Part shown: positions 52,405-61,326 of the stretch, one piece after another | Position numbering within the stretch: position 1 is the first letter of the stretch | Layout: each line of letters starts with the position of its first letter | Assembly: GCF_016862435.1 (NCBI RefSeq) | Contig: NZ_BOMY01000022.1 | Span: forward strand, 372,001 to 436,000 | DNA length: 64,000 nucleotides | DNA from: Paractinoplanes tereljensis | GTDB lineage: Bacteria; Actinomycetota; Actinomycetes; Mycobacteriales; Micromonosporaceae | Reading direction: 5' to 3' | Notes under the pieces: model-generated | The model's input: the letters and a program-made list of their open reading frames with translations, nothing else | Databases searched by the model: none | What the model was told of the DNA's origin: nothing | Made by a program: the position numbers and the translations under genes

Positions 52405-53336
52405 TGCCGGATCGCCGCCGACAGGGCGGCCACGGCCCCGGCCGACAACTGGTCCCGGATCCGGTGGACCAGCAGGTCCCACTGCCGGCTGAAGCCGACC
52501 CGGCTCTCCAGCACCCGCCACAGTGCCCGGGCCAGCTCGTCGTCGGCCATCCGGGGCAGCCACAGGTGCAGCAGGTAATCGATGGCCGGCAGCAGCCGGG
52601 TGATGACCTCCTCGCGGGGCAGCACCCCGATCGCGGCCTTGCGGGTGATCTCCAGCAGGGCGGTGATCAGCCAGTCGTGCAGGGCCAGGTCCTCGGCGAC
52701 GGTGGCCAGCCGGGACGGGTCGGCCTCGGCCGCGGTGAAGCTGAGCACCCGCAACTCGTCACCGTGCACCGAGAAGCGAACCCGGCACGGACTCGGATCG
52801 CACGGCTCGACAAGCACCACCCAGCGCAGCCCGGTGCGGGCGGCGCGCAGGGCCGGGCGGCCGCCGCGGGAGTTGCGCTGCACCCGGTCGGCGGCCTGGC
52901 GGGCGATGCCACCCAGATCGAGCGACTCGGGCGCGCGCTGCGGCATCGCCAGGGCCTCGGCCAGCTCGTTCCACCGGGTGCGCCCCACGCTCTCCACCAC
53001 GCCGGGCCGGGACAGGTAGTGCGACCAGGGCCGGCGGTTGCTGCCCTCGGCCCGGACCACTGTCGCGTACGCCGAGCCCTGCACGACGTGCCCGTCGACG
53101 ATCGCCGCCCGCTGCCAGACCGTGCCGATGCCGCGCACCTGCCGGGTCGGTCCGGGCAGGCCGAGCGGGCAGTCGACACCGACCGGTTTGTCGGGGGCGC
53201 GCACGTGGGAGCGGGGTCGCTCGGAGACCCGGACCGGTTCACCGGCCACCAGGTCCACCAGGGTGCTGGCGATATCGCCGCTCACCGGACCGCCCCCGCG
53301 CAGCAGTCCGGTTTGCACCTCACCAACGATGAGCAC
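52401..53336 (-). CDS. SCO2521-family protein
   Basis: A 311-aa protein. GTG 53336 is preferred: GGGGGG lies seven bases upstream and the product begins VLIVGEVQTGLLRG, the usual family start; ATG 53351 is an alternative. Blocks include YATVVRAEGSNRRPWSHYLSRPG (quoted in part) and a C-terminal helical half (LLEITRKAAIGVLPREEVITRL). No catalytic domain is recognised. It is transcribed with the two-TM gene (4-bp overlap), opposite to the SCO2522-2525 genes. Confidence 0.8.
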   Translation of the reverse strand: MLIVGEVQTGLLRGGGPVSGDIASTLVDLVAGEPVRVSERPRSHVRAPDKPVGVDCPLGLPGPTRQVRGIGTVWQRAAIVDGHVVQGSAYATVVRAEGSNRRPWSHYLSRPGVVESVGRTRWNELAEALAMPQRAPESLDLGGIARQAADRVQRNSRGGRPALRAARTGLRWVVLVEPCDPSPCRVRFSVHGDELRVLSFTAAEADPSRLATVAEDLALHDWLITALLEITRKAAIGVLPREEVITRLLPAIDYLLHLWLPRMADDELARALWRVLESRVGFSRQWDLLVHRIRDQLSAGAVAALSAAIRQ

Positions 53337-53636
53337 GTCAAGGCCCCCCATCCTCGACGGCCACGGGAACCCGGGGAGGACCGCCTGACGTATCAGGATC
53401 AGCGATGACCATTGCCTCCCCAGCGGCGCGTCCCGGGCCGCATGACGCCAGCCGTTCGATTGGAACTCAAAGGTCGGCGGATTGCAACACCGTGAGTGAT
53501 CAATCGAGGACGATGAGTCATAGTTCCTACCATCCCGGCTGGACACCCGACAAGGCGGGAACGCCATTGTCTTCAGTCGCCGTAGATTTTCCTCAGACCG
53601 TACGTTCAGGCATCGATCACCGTTAGCGTCAGGAGG

Positions 53637-54590
53637 GTGCCCTCTGATGTTCTCATCGTCGGCGCCGGCGTGTCCGGCCTGACCACCGGGTTTCAACTGG
53701 CCCAGCAGGGCCTGCGTGTCCGGATCCGGGCCGAGGACGCACCCGGCCGCACCAACTCGGCCGCGGCCGGCGCGATCTGGGACCCGATCTACGCGGAACA
53801 TCCGCGGGTCGGCGTCTGGGCGGCACGAAGCTACGAGGTCTTCGCCCGGCTGACCGAGGAGGGCTTCCCCGGCGTGCGGATGGTCAACGGGGTGGAGGCC
53901 TCGCGCGATCCGATGGAGACCCCCGACTGGGCCCGCGAGCTACCCGGCTACCGCGAGTGCACACTCGCCGAACTACCGCCCGGGTTCGTGCACGGCTGGC
54001 ACTACCGCGCTCCGATCATCGACATGCCGCCCTACCTGGCCCAGCTCGAACTCCTCGTGCGGGAGCTGGGCGGCGAGTTCGAGTTCGGCGCGCACCTGAG
54101 CGCCCTCGCCGAGGCCAACGCCCCTATCGTGATCAACTGCAGTGGCGCCGGAGCCCACGACCTGGTGCCCGACCCCGAGGTCGTCCCGATCCGCGGCCAG
54201 CTGGTCGAGATACGCAACCCCGGGATGGCCGAGTTCTTCGCCGAGCACACTCCCGAGCTGGGCGAGATGATCTATCTACTGCCGCAGGGCGACGTGCTGC
54301 TGCTGGGCGGCAGCGCCGAGCCCGGGGTGGCCGACCCGGCCCCCGATCCCGCGGTGGCGACGGCGATCCAGGCGCGCTGCGGCGACATCTTCCCCGAGAT
54401 CCGGACGGCCGAGGTACTCGGGCACCGCGGCGGGATCCGGCCGTCCCGCCCGAAGATCCGCCTGGAACTCGAGGAGATCGACGGCCGGTACATCGTGCAC
54501 AACTACGGCCACAGCGGAGCCGGCGTGAGCCTCTCCTGGGGCTGCGCCGACGACGTGACGGCGATCGTGCTGGGCCTGCTCGGCCGCTAG
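53637..54590 (+). CDS. D-amino-acid-oxidase-like FAD-dependent oxidoreductase
   Basis: A 317-aa flavoprotein. The dinucleotide-binding loop is LIVGAGVSGLTTG (5-17), the FAD region AAAGAIWDPIY, and the C-terminal substrate/FAD motif HNYGHSGAGVSLSWGCA is diagnostic of DAAO and DASPO enzymes. GGIRPSRPKIRLE includes the carboxylate-binding Arg. It oxidises a D-amino acid to the imino acid, making H2O2. AGGAGG directly abuts GTG 53637, too close for an ordinary ribosome site, so the mRNA may be leaderless. It is divergent from the SCO2521 gene. Confidence 0.9.
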   Translation: MPSDVLIVGAGVSGLTTGFQLAQQGLRVRIRAEDAPGRTNSAAAGAIWDPIYAEHPRVGVWAARSYEVFARLTEEGFPGVRMVNGVEASRDPMETPDWARELPGYRECTLAELPPGFVHGWHYRAPIIDMPPYLAQLELLVRELGGEFEFGAHLSALAEANAPIVINCSGAGAHDLVPDPEVVPIRGQLVEIRNPGMAEFFAEHTPELGEMIYLLPQGDVLLLGGSAEPGVADPAPDPAVATAIQARCGDIFPEIRTAEVLGHRGGIRPSRPKIRLELEEIDGRYIVHNYGHSGAGVSLSWGCADDVTAIVLGLLGR

Positions 54591-54611
54591 CGAAGACCGA
54601 TAAGAGCCGAA

Positions 54612-54646
54612 CCCGGCCGGGTCGGTGGAAGGTGGACCCGGCCGGG
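54612..54646. terminator. Hairpin terminator between convergent genes
   Basis: CCCGGCCGGGTC (54612-54623) and GACCCGGCCGGG (54635-54646) form a perfect 12-bp stem with an 11-nt loop, between the oxidase (+) and chitinase (-) stops. Confidence 0.65.
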
Positions 54647-54699
54647 ACGGCGCCGCCGCTCACCCGCGGAGGGGGACTCGGAGGAGGCGGCGGCGCGGC

Positions 54700-56052
54700 T
54701 CAGCGGCCCTGCAGGGACTTCACGTTGTCGCCGAAGGTCCAGGACTTGGAGCCGTCCCAGTTGATCGACCAGGTCATCACGCCCTTGATGGCGCTGACGC
54801 CGTTGTACGCCTGGGAGACCAGTGCGGGGGTCATGTAGCCGCCGCCCGCGCCGGACTGGGCGGGCAGGCCCGGGACCTGCTTGTCGTACGGCACCTTGAT
54901 GGTGGTGCCCTGGATCGTCAGGCCGTTGTTCAGGCACTGGGTCTGGACGGTGAAGCCCTGCACCGTGCCGGCCGAGTACGAGTCGCCGGCGCAGCCGTAC
55001 ATCGAGCCGTTGTAGTACTGCATGTTGAGCCACCACAGCCGGCCGTTGTCCGCGTACTTCTTGATGATCGGCAGGTAGGAGCCCCAGATCGAGCCGTAGG
55101 TGACGCTGCCGCCGGTCACGTACGCGGTCTCCGGCGCCATCGTCAGGCCGAAGTTGGACGGCATCGCGGCCAGCACCCCGTCGATGATCCGGATCAGGTT
55201 GGCCTGCGAGGCCGACAGGGTGGTGATGCTGCCGCTGCCGGTCAGGCCGGTCTCGATGTCGATGTCGATGCCGTCGAAGTTGTACTGCTTGAGGATCGGC
55301 ACGATGGTCGCCACGAACCGGTCGGCGACCGCGCTGGAGCTCAGGTCGATGCCGGCCGCGGCGCCGCCGATCGACATCAGGATGGTGCTGCCGGCCGCCT
55401 TGGCCGCGCACATCTCGGCCGGGGTGGAGACCTTGACGCCGGCGTCCATGCCGTTCTCCCAGAGCACCGTGCCGTCCGACCGGATCACCGGGAAGGCCGC
55501 CGCCAGCACGTTGTAACCGTGCTGCTTGATCCGGCTGTCATTGATCGGAATCCAACCCAACCCGGGGTGTACGCCGTTGGAGGCGCCGTCCCAGTTCTCC
55601 CAGTAACCCTGCAGCACCTTCCCGGCCGGCCGCGACTTGACCGCGCAGGTGGAGCCGGTCGGCGACACGGTCGGCGAGGTCGTCGGCGGAGTCGTGGGCG
55701 TCGTGGTGGGTGGAGTGGTCGGCGGCGTCGTGGTGGGCCGAGTAGTCGGCGTGGTCGTGGGCGGGGTCGTGGTGCCGCCGGTGCAGGCGCCCAGGTCCTT
55801 CCACAGCGACGGCGTCGCGGCCGGGTTCCAGCCCGCTCCCGCATAGGCGGTGTGCGTGACCAGCGCCTGATAGAGGTGCGCGTTGTAGGTGACCTGCTGC
55901 CCCACCGTGTAGGTGGGCCCCTCGGTCCACACCGTCCCGGAGCAGACCACCGCCGCGAACGACGTGCCCCCTCCGGCGACAACGACAGCCATCGCCCCGG
56001 CCGCCACCGCCACCCCTGCGACCAGCGCTAACACCCGACGACGGACGCCCAT
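54700..56052 (-). CDS. Secreted GH18 chitinase with N-terminal chitin-binding module
   Basis: A 450-aa secreted enzyme. The signal peptide is about 1-34, then a CBM5/12-like module (VWTEGPTYTVGQQVTYN, SLWKDLGAC), a Thr/Pro repeat linker (about 88-130), and a GH18 barrel. The catalytic motif is DGIDIDIE (near 260-267), with Glu as acid/base. MSIGGAA is the preceding SxGG strand, and the barrel closes with MTWSINWDGS. AGGGGG five bases before ATG 56052 supports this start over the one 12 codons upstream. It hydrolyses chitin outside the cell. Confidence 0.94.
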   Translation of the reverse strand: MGVRRRVLALVAGVAVAAGAMAVVVAGGGTSFAAVVCSGTVWTEGPTYTVGQQVTYNAHLYQALVTHTAYAGAGWNPAATPSLWKDLGACTGGTTTPPTTTPTTRPTTTPPTTPPTTTPTTPPTTSPTVSPTGSTCAVKSRPAGKVLQGYWENWDGASNGVHPGLGWIPINDSRIKQHGYNVLAAAFPVIRSDGTVLWENGMDAGVKVSTPAEMCAAKAAGSTILMSIGGAAAGIDLSSSAVADRFVATIVPILKQYNFDGIDIDIETGLTGSGSITTLSASQANLIRIIDGVLAAMPSNFGLTMAPETAYVTGGSVTYGSIWGSYLPIIKKYADNGRLWWLNMQYYNGSMYGCAGDSYSAGTVQGFTVQTQCLNNGLTIQGTTIKVPYDKQVPGLPAQSGAGGGYMTPALVSQAYNGVSAIKGVMTWSINWDGSKSWTFGDNVKSLQGR

Positions 56053-56117
56053 GGCAGCCCCCTTGAGATCGAACGTGACCCGCGACACTCACATAGTGGC
56101 GTTCACATTCGTAAATA

Positions 56118-57197
56118 TCAAGGGTTCTTAACAGTGAGCGGAAGCTCGAGGAACGCGGCGAACGGTTCGAGTGCTTTCGCGGCCCGGCGATGATCGGTGG
56201 CAGTGAAGTCGATCAGTGGCCGGACGGTGACTGTCACCCCCTTCGGCCCGATGACCCGCTTCCAGGTCGCGACCACCCGCCCGCCCCGCACCAGCGTCGA
56301 CTGGAACACCCCGTTGTTGCCCGGGATGATCGCCGCCAGGTCGGCCGGCGACGCCATCAGCGACCGGTCCTTGTAGCCGAGCATGTATTCGTCAAACCCC
56401 GGCAACGCCAGCCACGACTGATCTGCGGGGTTCTCCAGTGCCTCAGCCGCGACGATCATCTCCACACCGTCCACGTCGACCGTCAGCAACGCCTTGCCCG
56501 CCTCGCCCAGGCCGATCTTGACGTCGGACATCGGCAAGCCGGTCCAGCCGGCGAAGTCCTTCCGCGTCGCCGGGCCGTGACTCTGGAAGAACCGCAGGGC
56601 GATCAACCCGAGCGCTTCCGCACGCGACGGACGGAACGGGTCGGGCACCCACGAATCCAGGAGCACGAACGTCTGCTCCTTGCCCACGTGTGGGGCGATG
56701 GCCGTGACGCCGATCTGTGCCGCGTACCAAAGCAGGTGGTAGCTCCGCTGCCCGGCCACGTCGATGCCGCCGTCGGTGAGCGCGGCCAGGCACTCGGCTC
56801 GCGTCAGGCGGCGATCGCCCGCCAGGGCGGCGCCGAGCAGCTCGGCCGCCTTCTCGACGGTCGGCCGGTCGAGGCCGAGATATTCCCAGCGTTTCGCCAC
56901 GCCGGTGAGCGACCGCGAGCCCATGACGTCGAGCATCCAATGTGCGTCGCGGGCCGGGACGAGGTGGACCGTGCCCCGCATCGGCCAGGTGCGTAGCACC
57001 GAACGGTCTTCCAGCGCCGCGTTGACCTCGGCCAGCGACCAACCCGGCAGCCGGGCGCCCAGCGACCACAGGACGCTGTTGACGTCTTGCGCCTGCATGG
57101 CGCCGAACCACGACGCGATGCCCTCGACCGTGGCCGGCCCGCCACCGCGCAGCAGCAGGCTGGTCAGTCGCAGGCCCAGGGCCGTCCGTGCATCCAT
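56118..57197 (-). CDS. Winged-helix protein of the AlkZ/YcaQ (HTH_42) family
   Basis: A 359-aa protein with tandem winged-helix-like domains. GAMQAQDVNSVLWSLGAR near residues 32-49 carries the Gln-x-Gln motif (Gln35/Gln37) at the position of the catalytic QxQ/D of AlkZ-type DNA glycosylases. RTWPMRGTVHLVPARD and FDEYMLGYKDR are further family blocks. Members excise alkylated or crosslinked bases; some protect producers of DNA-damaging antibiotics, though no such cluster is in the window. ATG 57197 is the start. Activity is predicted, not shown. Confidence 0.83.
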   Translation of the reverse strand: MDARTALGLRLTSLLLRGGGPATVEGIASWFGAMQAQDVNSVLWSLGARLPGWSLAEVNAALEDRSVLRTWPMRGTVHLVPARDAHWMLDVMGSRSLTGVAKRWEYLGLDRPTVEKAAELLGAALAGDRRLTRAECLAALTDGGIDVAGQRSYHLLWYAAQIGVTAIAPHVGKEQTFVLLDSWVPDPFRPSRAEALGLIALRFFQSHGPATRKDFAGWTGLPMSDVKIGLGEAGKALLTVDVDGVEMIVAAEALENPADQSWLALPGFDEYMLGYKDRSLMASPADLAAIIPGNNGVFQSTLVRGGRVVATWKRVIGPKGVTVTVRPLIDFTATDHRRAAKALEPFAAFLELPLTVKNP

Positions 57198-57229
57198 GGG
57201 ACGACCCTAGGCCCGGGGTACGACAAAAA

Positions 57230-58861
57230 TCAGCGGCCGCGACCGGCCCGGTACAACTTGATCAGGTTGTTGGTCGACGAGTCGTCATCGTCGGCCGGGG
57301 CGGACGCCGAGGTCAGCTTCGGCGCGAGCTGGTTGGCCATGACCTTGCCCAGCTCGACCCCCCACTGGTCGAAGGAGTTGATCTCCCAGATCGTGCCCTG
57401 GGTGAAGGTGATGTGCTCGTAGAGGGCGATCAGCTGCCCGAGCACGGCCGGCGTCAGCTTCGGCGCGACGATCGTGGTGGTCGGGTGGTTGCCCTGCATG
57501 ACCCGGTGCGGCGCGACCGTGTCGCTGCTGCCCTCGGCCTTGACCTGGTCGAGCGTCTTGCCGAAGGCCAGCGCGCCGGTCTGCGCGTAGAAGTTCGACA
57601 TGAACAGGTCGTGCATGCCGCCGATGTCGTGGTTGGGCTGGGAGAACCCGATGAAGTCGGCCGGGATCAGCTTGGTGCCCTGGTGGATCAGCTGGTAGAA
57701 GGCGTGCTGCCCGTTGGTGCCGGGCTCACCCCAGTAGACCTCGCCGGTCTGGAAGCCAGTCGGCGAGCCGTCCAGCCGCACCGACTTGCCGTTGCTCTCC
57801 ATCGTCAACTGCTGGAGGTAGGCGGCGAAGCGGTGCAGGTACTGCGAGTAGGGCAGGATCGCGTGCGACTGGGCACCGAGGAACGTGTCGTACCAGACGT
57901 TGATCAGGCCCAGCAGGGCCGGCACGTTCGACTCGAGCGGCTGGGTGCGGAAGTGCTCGTCGACGGTGTGGTAACCGGCGAGCAGGTCGGCGAACTGCTC
58001 CTTGCCGACCGCGATCATGACCGACAGGCCGACCGCGGACGGCAGCGAGTAACGCCCGCCCACCCAGTCCCAGAAGCCGAACATGTTGGCGGTGTCGATG
58101 CCGAAGTCGGCCACCCGGGACGCGTTGGTGCTGACCGCGACGAAGTGCTTGGCCACGGCCGAGTCGTCGAACCCGTCGGCGGCGAGCAGCCAGTTGCGGG
58201 CCTCGGTGGCGTTGGTCAGCGTCTCCTGGGTGCCGAACGTCTTCGACACGATGACGAACAGGGTCGTCGCCGGGTCGAGGTCGTGGGTCTTCTCGTACAG
58301 ATCGGTGGGGTCGATGTTCGAGATGAACCGGCACTCGATCTCGGGCGACTTGTACGCCTTGAGCGCCTCATAGGCCATCACGGGACCGAGGTCGGACCCG
58401 CCGATGCCGATGTTCACCACGGTCTTGATGCGCTGGCCGGTGTGCCCGGTCCAGGCACCCGAGCGCACCTTGTCGCTGAACGCGCCCATCCGGTCGAGCA
58501 CCTCGTGCACGTCGGCGACCACGTCCTGGCCGTCCACCACGAGCGTGGCGTCGCGCGGCAGGCGCAGCGCGGTGTGCAGCACCGCCCGGTCCTCGGTGAC
58601 GTTGATGTGCTCGCCGGCGAACATCGCCGCGATCCGCTCGCTGAGCTTGGCGCGCGAGGCCAGCGCCAGCAGAGCGGTAACCACCTCTTCGGTGATCAAG
58701 TTTTTGCTGTAGTCCACGGTCAGGTCGGCGACGGTAGCGGTGAGGCGCTCGCCGCGCCCCGGTTCGCTGCCGAACAGGTCGCGCAGATGCACCGCGGAGA
58801 ACTTCTCGGCGTGCCCCTGGAGAACCTGCCACTCGGCGCTGTCGGAAACGTGTTCGCTCAT
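57230..58861 (-). CDS. pgi: Glucose-6-phosphate isomerase
   Basis: A 543-aa enzyme of normal length. The phosphate-binding signature [19 protein letters not shown] and the catalytic signature around [18 protein letters not shown] are present, with the catalytic Glu in [20 protein letters not shown] (His included). It interconverts glucose 6-phosphate and fructose 6-phosphate in the cytosol. ATG 58861 gives the expected N-terminus. It stands apart from other glycolytic genes here. Confidence 0.96.
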   Translation of the reverse strand: MSEHVSDSAEWQVLQGHAEKFSAVHLRDLFGSEPGRGERLTATVADLTVDYSKNLITEEVVTALLALASRAKLSERIAAMFAGEHINVTEDRAVLHTALRLPRDATLVVDGQDVVADVHEVLDRMGAFSDKVRSGAWTGHTGQRIKTVVNIGIGGSDLGPVMAYEALKAYKSPEIECRFISNIDPTDLYEKTHDLDPATTLFVIVSKTFGTQETLTNATEARNWLLAADGFDDSAVAKHFVAVSTNASRVADFGIDTANMFGFWDWVGGRYSLPSAVGLSVMIAVGKEQFADLLAGYHTVDEHFRTQPLESNVPALLGLINVWYDTFLGAQSHAILPYSQYLHRFAAYLQQLTMESNGKSVRLDGSPTGFQTGEVYWGEPGTNGQHAFYQLIHQGTKLIPADFIGFSQPNHDIGGMHDLFMSNFYAQTGALAFGKTLDQVKAEGSSDTVAPHRVMQGNHPTTTIVAPKLTPAVLGQLIALYEHITFTQGTIWEINSFDQWGVELGKVMANQLAPKLTSASAPADDDDSSTNNLIKLYRAGRGR

Positions 58862-58929
58862 TGGCCTTGTCTCTCGCTCGAACCCGGACTCTCGTCCTCA
58901 TCCTGGCATGAAACGGAGCGGACCACCGA

Positions 58930-59235
58930 TCAGTTCACCACTAGGCCGGCCAACCGTCGCATGGTCGGCATGAGCGCATCGGGATCGGGCCCGGCGAGGC
59001 GTTGCGCGGCCCGGAAACAGCCCATCGCGACCTGGGTGGCGAGCACCGCAATCACCCGGTCGGCACCTTTCGCGAGCAGCCGATCTTCCAGCACCGAGGC
59101 GATTCGTCCCAACGTGAAACACGCCACCGCGCAGATCACCGAGCCGCTCGACGGCTTCGGAACCTTCCGCTCATAGACACCGCACAGCAGCGCCACAGAG
59201 CGGACGTAGCCGCCGAGGACAACGTTGTGACTCAT
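58930..59235 (-). CDS. Hypothetical protein (uncertain start)
   Basis: About 101 aa from ATG 59235, ending 68 bp before the pgi start. GRIASVLEDRLLAKGADR and MPTMRRLAGLV resemble the C-terminal helices of TetR-type regulators, but no DNA-binding domain is present, so it may be a remnant. Third codon positions are GC-rich. The start codon shares bases with the divergent GT39 start (TCATGA), which leaves no room for ordinary ribosome sites on either side. Confidence 0.45.
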   Translation of the reverse strand: MSHNVVLGGYVRSVALLCGVYERKVPKPSSGSVICAVACFTLGRIASVLEDRLLAKGADRVIAVLATQVAMGCFRAAQRLAGPDPDALMPTMRRLAGLVVN

Positions 59236-61225
59236 GACGACCTTGATGGAACGCCCGCGGGCGGCCGATCCCCGGCCAGATACACCGCCACCTGCACGCC
59301 GCGCGCGACGATGGCCCGTCCTGGTCCTGCTCGCCGCCACCGCCGTCCTCTACCTGTGGGACCTGAGCGCCTCCGGCTGGGGCAACAGCTTCTACGCGGC
59401 GGCCGCCCAGGCCGGCGCGCAGAGCTGGAAGGCCTGGCTGTTCGGCTCGCTCGACGCCGGTAACGCCATCACCGTCGACAAACCACCCGCCGCCATGTGG
59501 ATCATGGGCCTGTCCGCCCGGATCTTCGGCGTGAACAGCTGGTCGATCCTCGCCCCGCAGGCGCTGATGGGCGTGGCCAGCGTCTACCTGCTCTACGCGA
59601 CCGTGAAGCGCTGGTTCGGCCAGAACGCCGGCCTGCTCGCCGGGGCCGCGCTCGCGCTGACTCCGGTCGCGGTGCTGATGTTCCGCTACGACAACCCCGA
59701 CGCCCTGCTCGTGCTGCTGATGACCGCCGGCGCGTACACCACCGTCCGGGCCGTCGAGAAAGCCTCCTGGAAATGGCTGGCGCTGACCGGCGTACTCCTG
59801 GGATTTGGTTTTCTCACCAAGATGATGCAGGCCTTCCTGGTCCTGCCCGCCTTCGCCCTGGTCTATCTGATCGCCGCGCCGACCGGCCTCGGCAAGCGGA
59901 TCCGCGACCTGCTCATCGCGGGTCTGGCCTTGATCGTCTCGGCCGGTTGGTACGTCGCCCTGGTCTCGCTCTGGCCGGCCGGCTCGCGGCCGTTCATCGC
60001 CGGCTCCACGAACAACTCGCTGTGGGAACTCGCCCTCGGTTACAACGGCCTGGGCCGGATCTTCGGCGGCAGCGGCAACGGCGGCGGGGGCGGCGGCAGC
60101 CAGAACACCGGCTTCGGCGGCGCCACCGGCATCGGCCGGCTGTTCGGCAGCTCGATGGGCACCGAGATCTCCTGGCTGCTGCCCGCCGCGCTGATCGCGC
60201 TGATCGCGGTGCTGGCGCTGACCTGGACCGCGCCGCGCACCGACCGGGCCCGCGCCGCGATGATCATGTGGGGCGGCTGGCTGCTGGTCACCGGCATCAC
60301 GTTCTCCTACATGAGCGGCACCATCCACCCCTACTACACCATCGCGCTGGCCCCCTCGATCGCCGCGGTGGTCGCCATCGGCGGCCGGGTGCTCTGGCTC
60401 TACCGCACCAAGATCTGGGCCCGGGCCCTGCTGGCCGGCATGCTGATGGCCACCGCGATCTGGGGTTCGGTGCTGATGGGCCGGGCCGACTGGCTGCCCG
60501 CTCTGCGCTGGGCGTCGCTGGTGCTGGGCGTCGTACTCGCCCTGGTCCTTCTCCTGCCCGGCGCCAAGCTGCGCGGTTTCGCGGTGGTCGCGCTGGTCGC
60601 CGCGATTCTCTCGGCCGGCGCCTCCGGCGCGGCCTACGCCGCATCGACCGCTTCGGTGGCCCACACGGGTTCGATTCCGACCTCCGGGCCGTCCGGCCAA
60701 TCCTCAGGCATGGGGGGTACGCGTGGCGGGGCGGCCAACCGCACCGGCGGGCCGACGGGAAGCGCGGGTGACTCGTCGTCCTCCACTGAATCATCCAGCT
60801 CGACTTCGACCGACTCCGACTCGACAACCCAGGGTGCCCCCGGTGGCGGCGGCATGGGCGGCGAGGGCCAGAGCAGCAACAGCGAGCTGACCGCCCTGCT
60901 GGAGGCCAGCACCACCAAGTGGTCGGCGGCAATCAGCGGCGCCACCTCAGCCGCCGAGTTGGAACTGGACAGCGGCACCTCGGTGATCGCCCTGGGCGGC
61001 TGGAACGGCAGCGACCCAAGCCCCACGCTGGCCCAGTTCGAGGCCTACGTAGCGGCCGGCCAGATCAACTACTACATCGCCAGTGGCAGCGGCATGGGCG
61101 GCGGCGGAACGGGCGGGTCGACCACCGACGCCTCCCAGATCGCCACCTGGGTGGCCGCCCACTACACAGCCACCACGGTAGGCAGCACCACCGTCTACGA
61201 CCTGACGCAGGCAGCATCCAGCTGA
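59234..61225 (+). CDS. Glycosyltransferase family 39 (ArnT/PMT-like) membrane protein
   Basis: A 663-aa protein with an N-terminal block of about eleven to twelve membrane helices. The first external loop has GNAITVDKPPAAMW, and FRYDNPDALLVLL follows, the acidic motifs of bacterial GT39/GT-C enzymes that use polyprenyl-phosphate sugars. A Gly-rich loop (about 277-290) interrupts the helices. The C-terminal soluble domain (about 480-663) has a Ser/Thr-rich region and a compact domain (WSAAISGATSAAELELDSG) likely outside the membrane. It would transfer a lipid-linked sugar to surface molecules. Confidence 0.88.
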   Translation: MTTLMERPRAADPRPDTPPPARRARRWPVLVLLAATAVLYLWDLSASGWGNSFYAAAAQAGAQSWKAWLFGSLDAGNAITVDKPPAAMWIMGLSARIFGVNSWSILAPQALMGVASVYLLYATVKRWFGQNAGLLAGAALALTPVAVLMFRYDNPDALLVLLMTAGAYTTVRAVEKASWKWLALTGVLLGFGFLTKMMQAFLVLPAFALVYLIAAPTGLGKRIRDLLIAGLALIVSAGWYVALVSLWPAGSRPFIAGSTNNSLWELALGYNGLGRIFGGSGNGGGGGGSQNTGFGGATGIGRLFGSSMGTEISWLLPAALIALIAVLALTWTAPRTDRARAAMIMWGGWLLVTGITFSYMSGTIHPYYTIALAPSIAAVVAIGGRVLWLYRTKIWARALLAGMLMATAIWGSVLMGRADWLPALRWASLVLGVVLALVLLLPGAKLRGFAVVALVAAILSAGASGAAYAASTASVAHTGSIPTSGPSGQSSGMGGTRGGAANRTGGPTGSAGDSSSSTESSSSTSTDSDSTTQGAPGGGGMGGEGQSSNSELTALLEASTTKWSAAISGATSAAELELDSGTSVIALGGWNGSDPSPTLAQFEAYVAAGQINYYIASGSGMGGGGTGGSTTDASQIATWVAAHYTATTVGSTTVYDLTQAASS

Positions 61226-61239
61226 TCTGCCCCGCACCG

Positions 61240-61277
61240 GAAGCCCCGCGCCCTCGTGGCGCGGGGCTTCTGCTTTC
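61240..61277 (+). terminator. Rho-independent-type terminator after the GT39 gene
   Basis: GAAGCCCCGCGCC (61240-61252) and GGCGCGGGGCTTC (61258-61270) form a perfect 13-bp stem with a 5-nt loop, followed by TGCTTT. It lies 14 bp after the stop codon. Confidence 0.82.
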
Positions 61278-61310
61278 CCGCACCCTTCGTGGCGCTGCCG
61301 GCGTCTCGGT

Positions 61311-61316
61311 TAGCAT
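61311..61316 (+). promoter_or_regulatory. Candidate -10 box of a near-leaderless mRNA
   Basis: TAGCAT lies 10 bp upstream of ATG 61327, which has no ribosome site before it. Transcription would start within about five bases of the ATG, giving a leaderless or near-leaderless message, common in actinobacteria. Confidence 0.4.
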
Positions 61317-61326
61317 CGCGCCTTAC

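Noticed and set aside
55650-55765. Short tandem DNA repeats
   Set aside because: They encode the Thr/Pro linker of the chitinase. The same holds for the pectate lyase linker (about 40220-40305) and the adaptor tracts (about 29780-29950).
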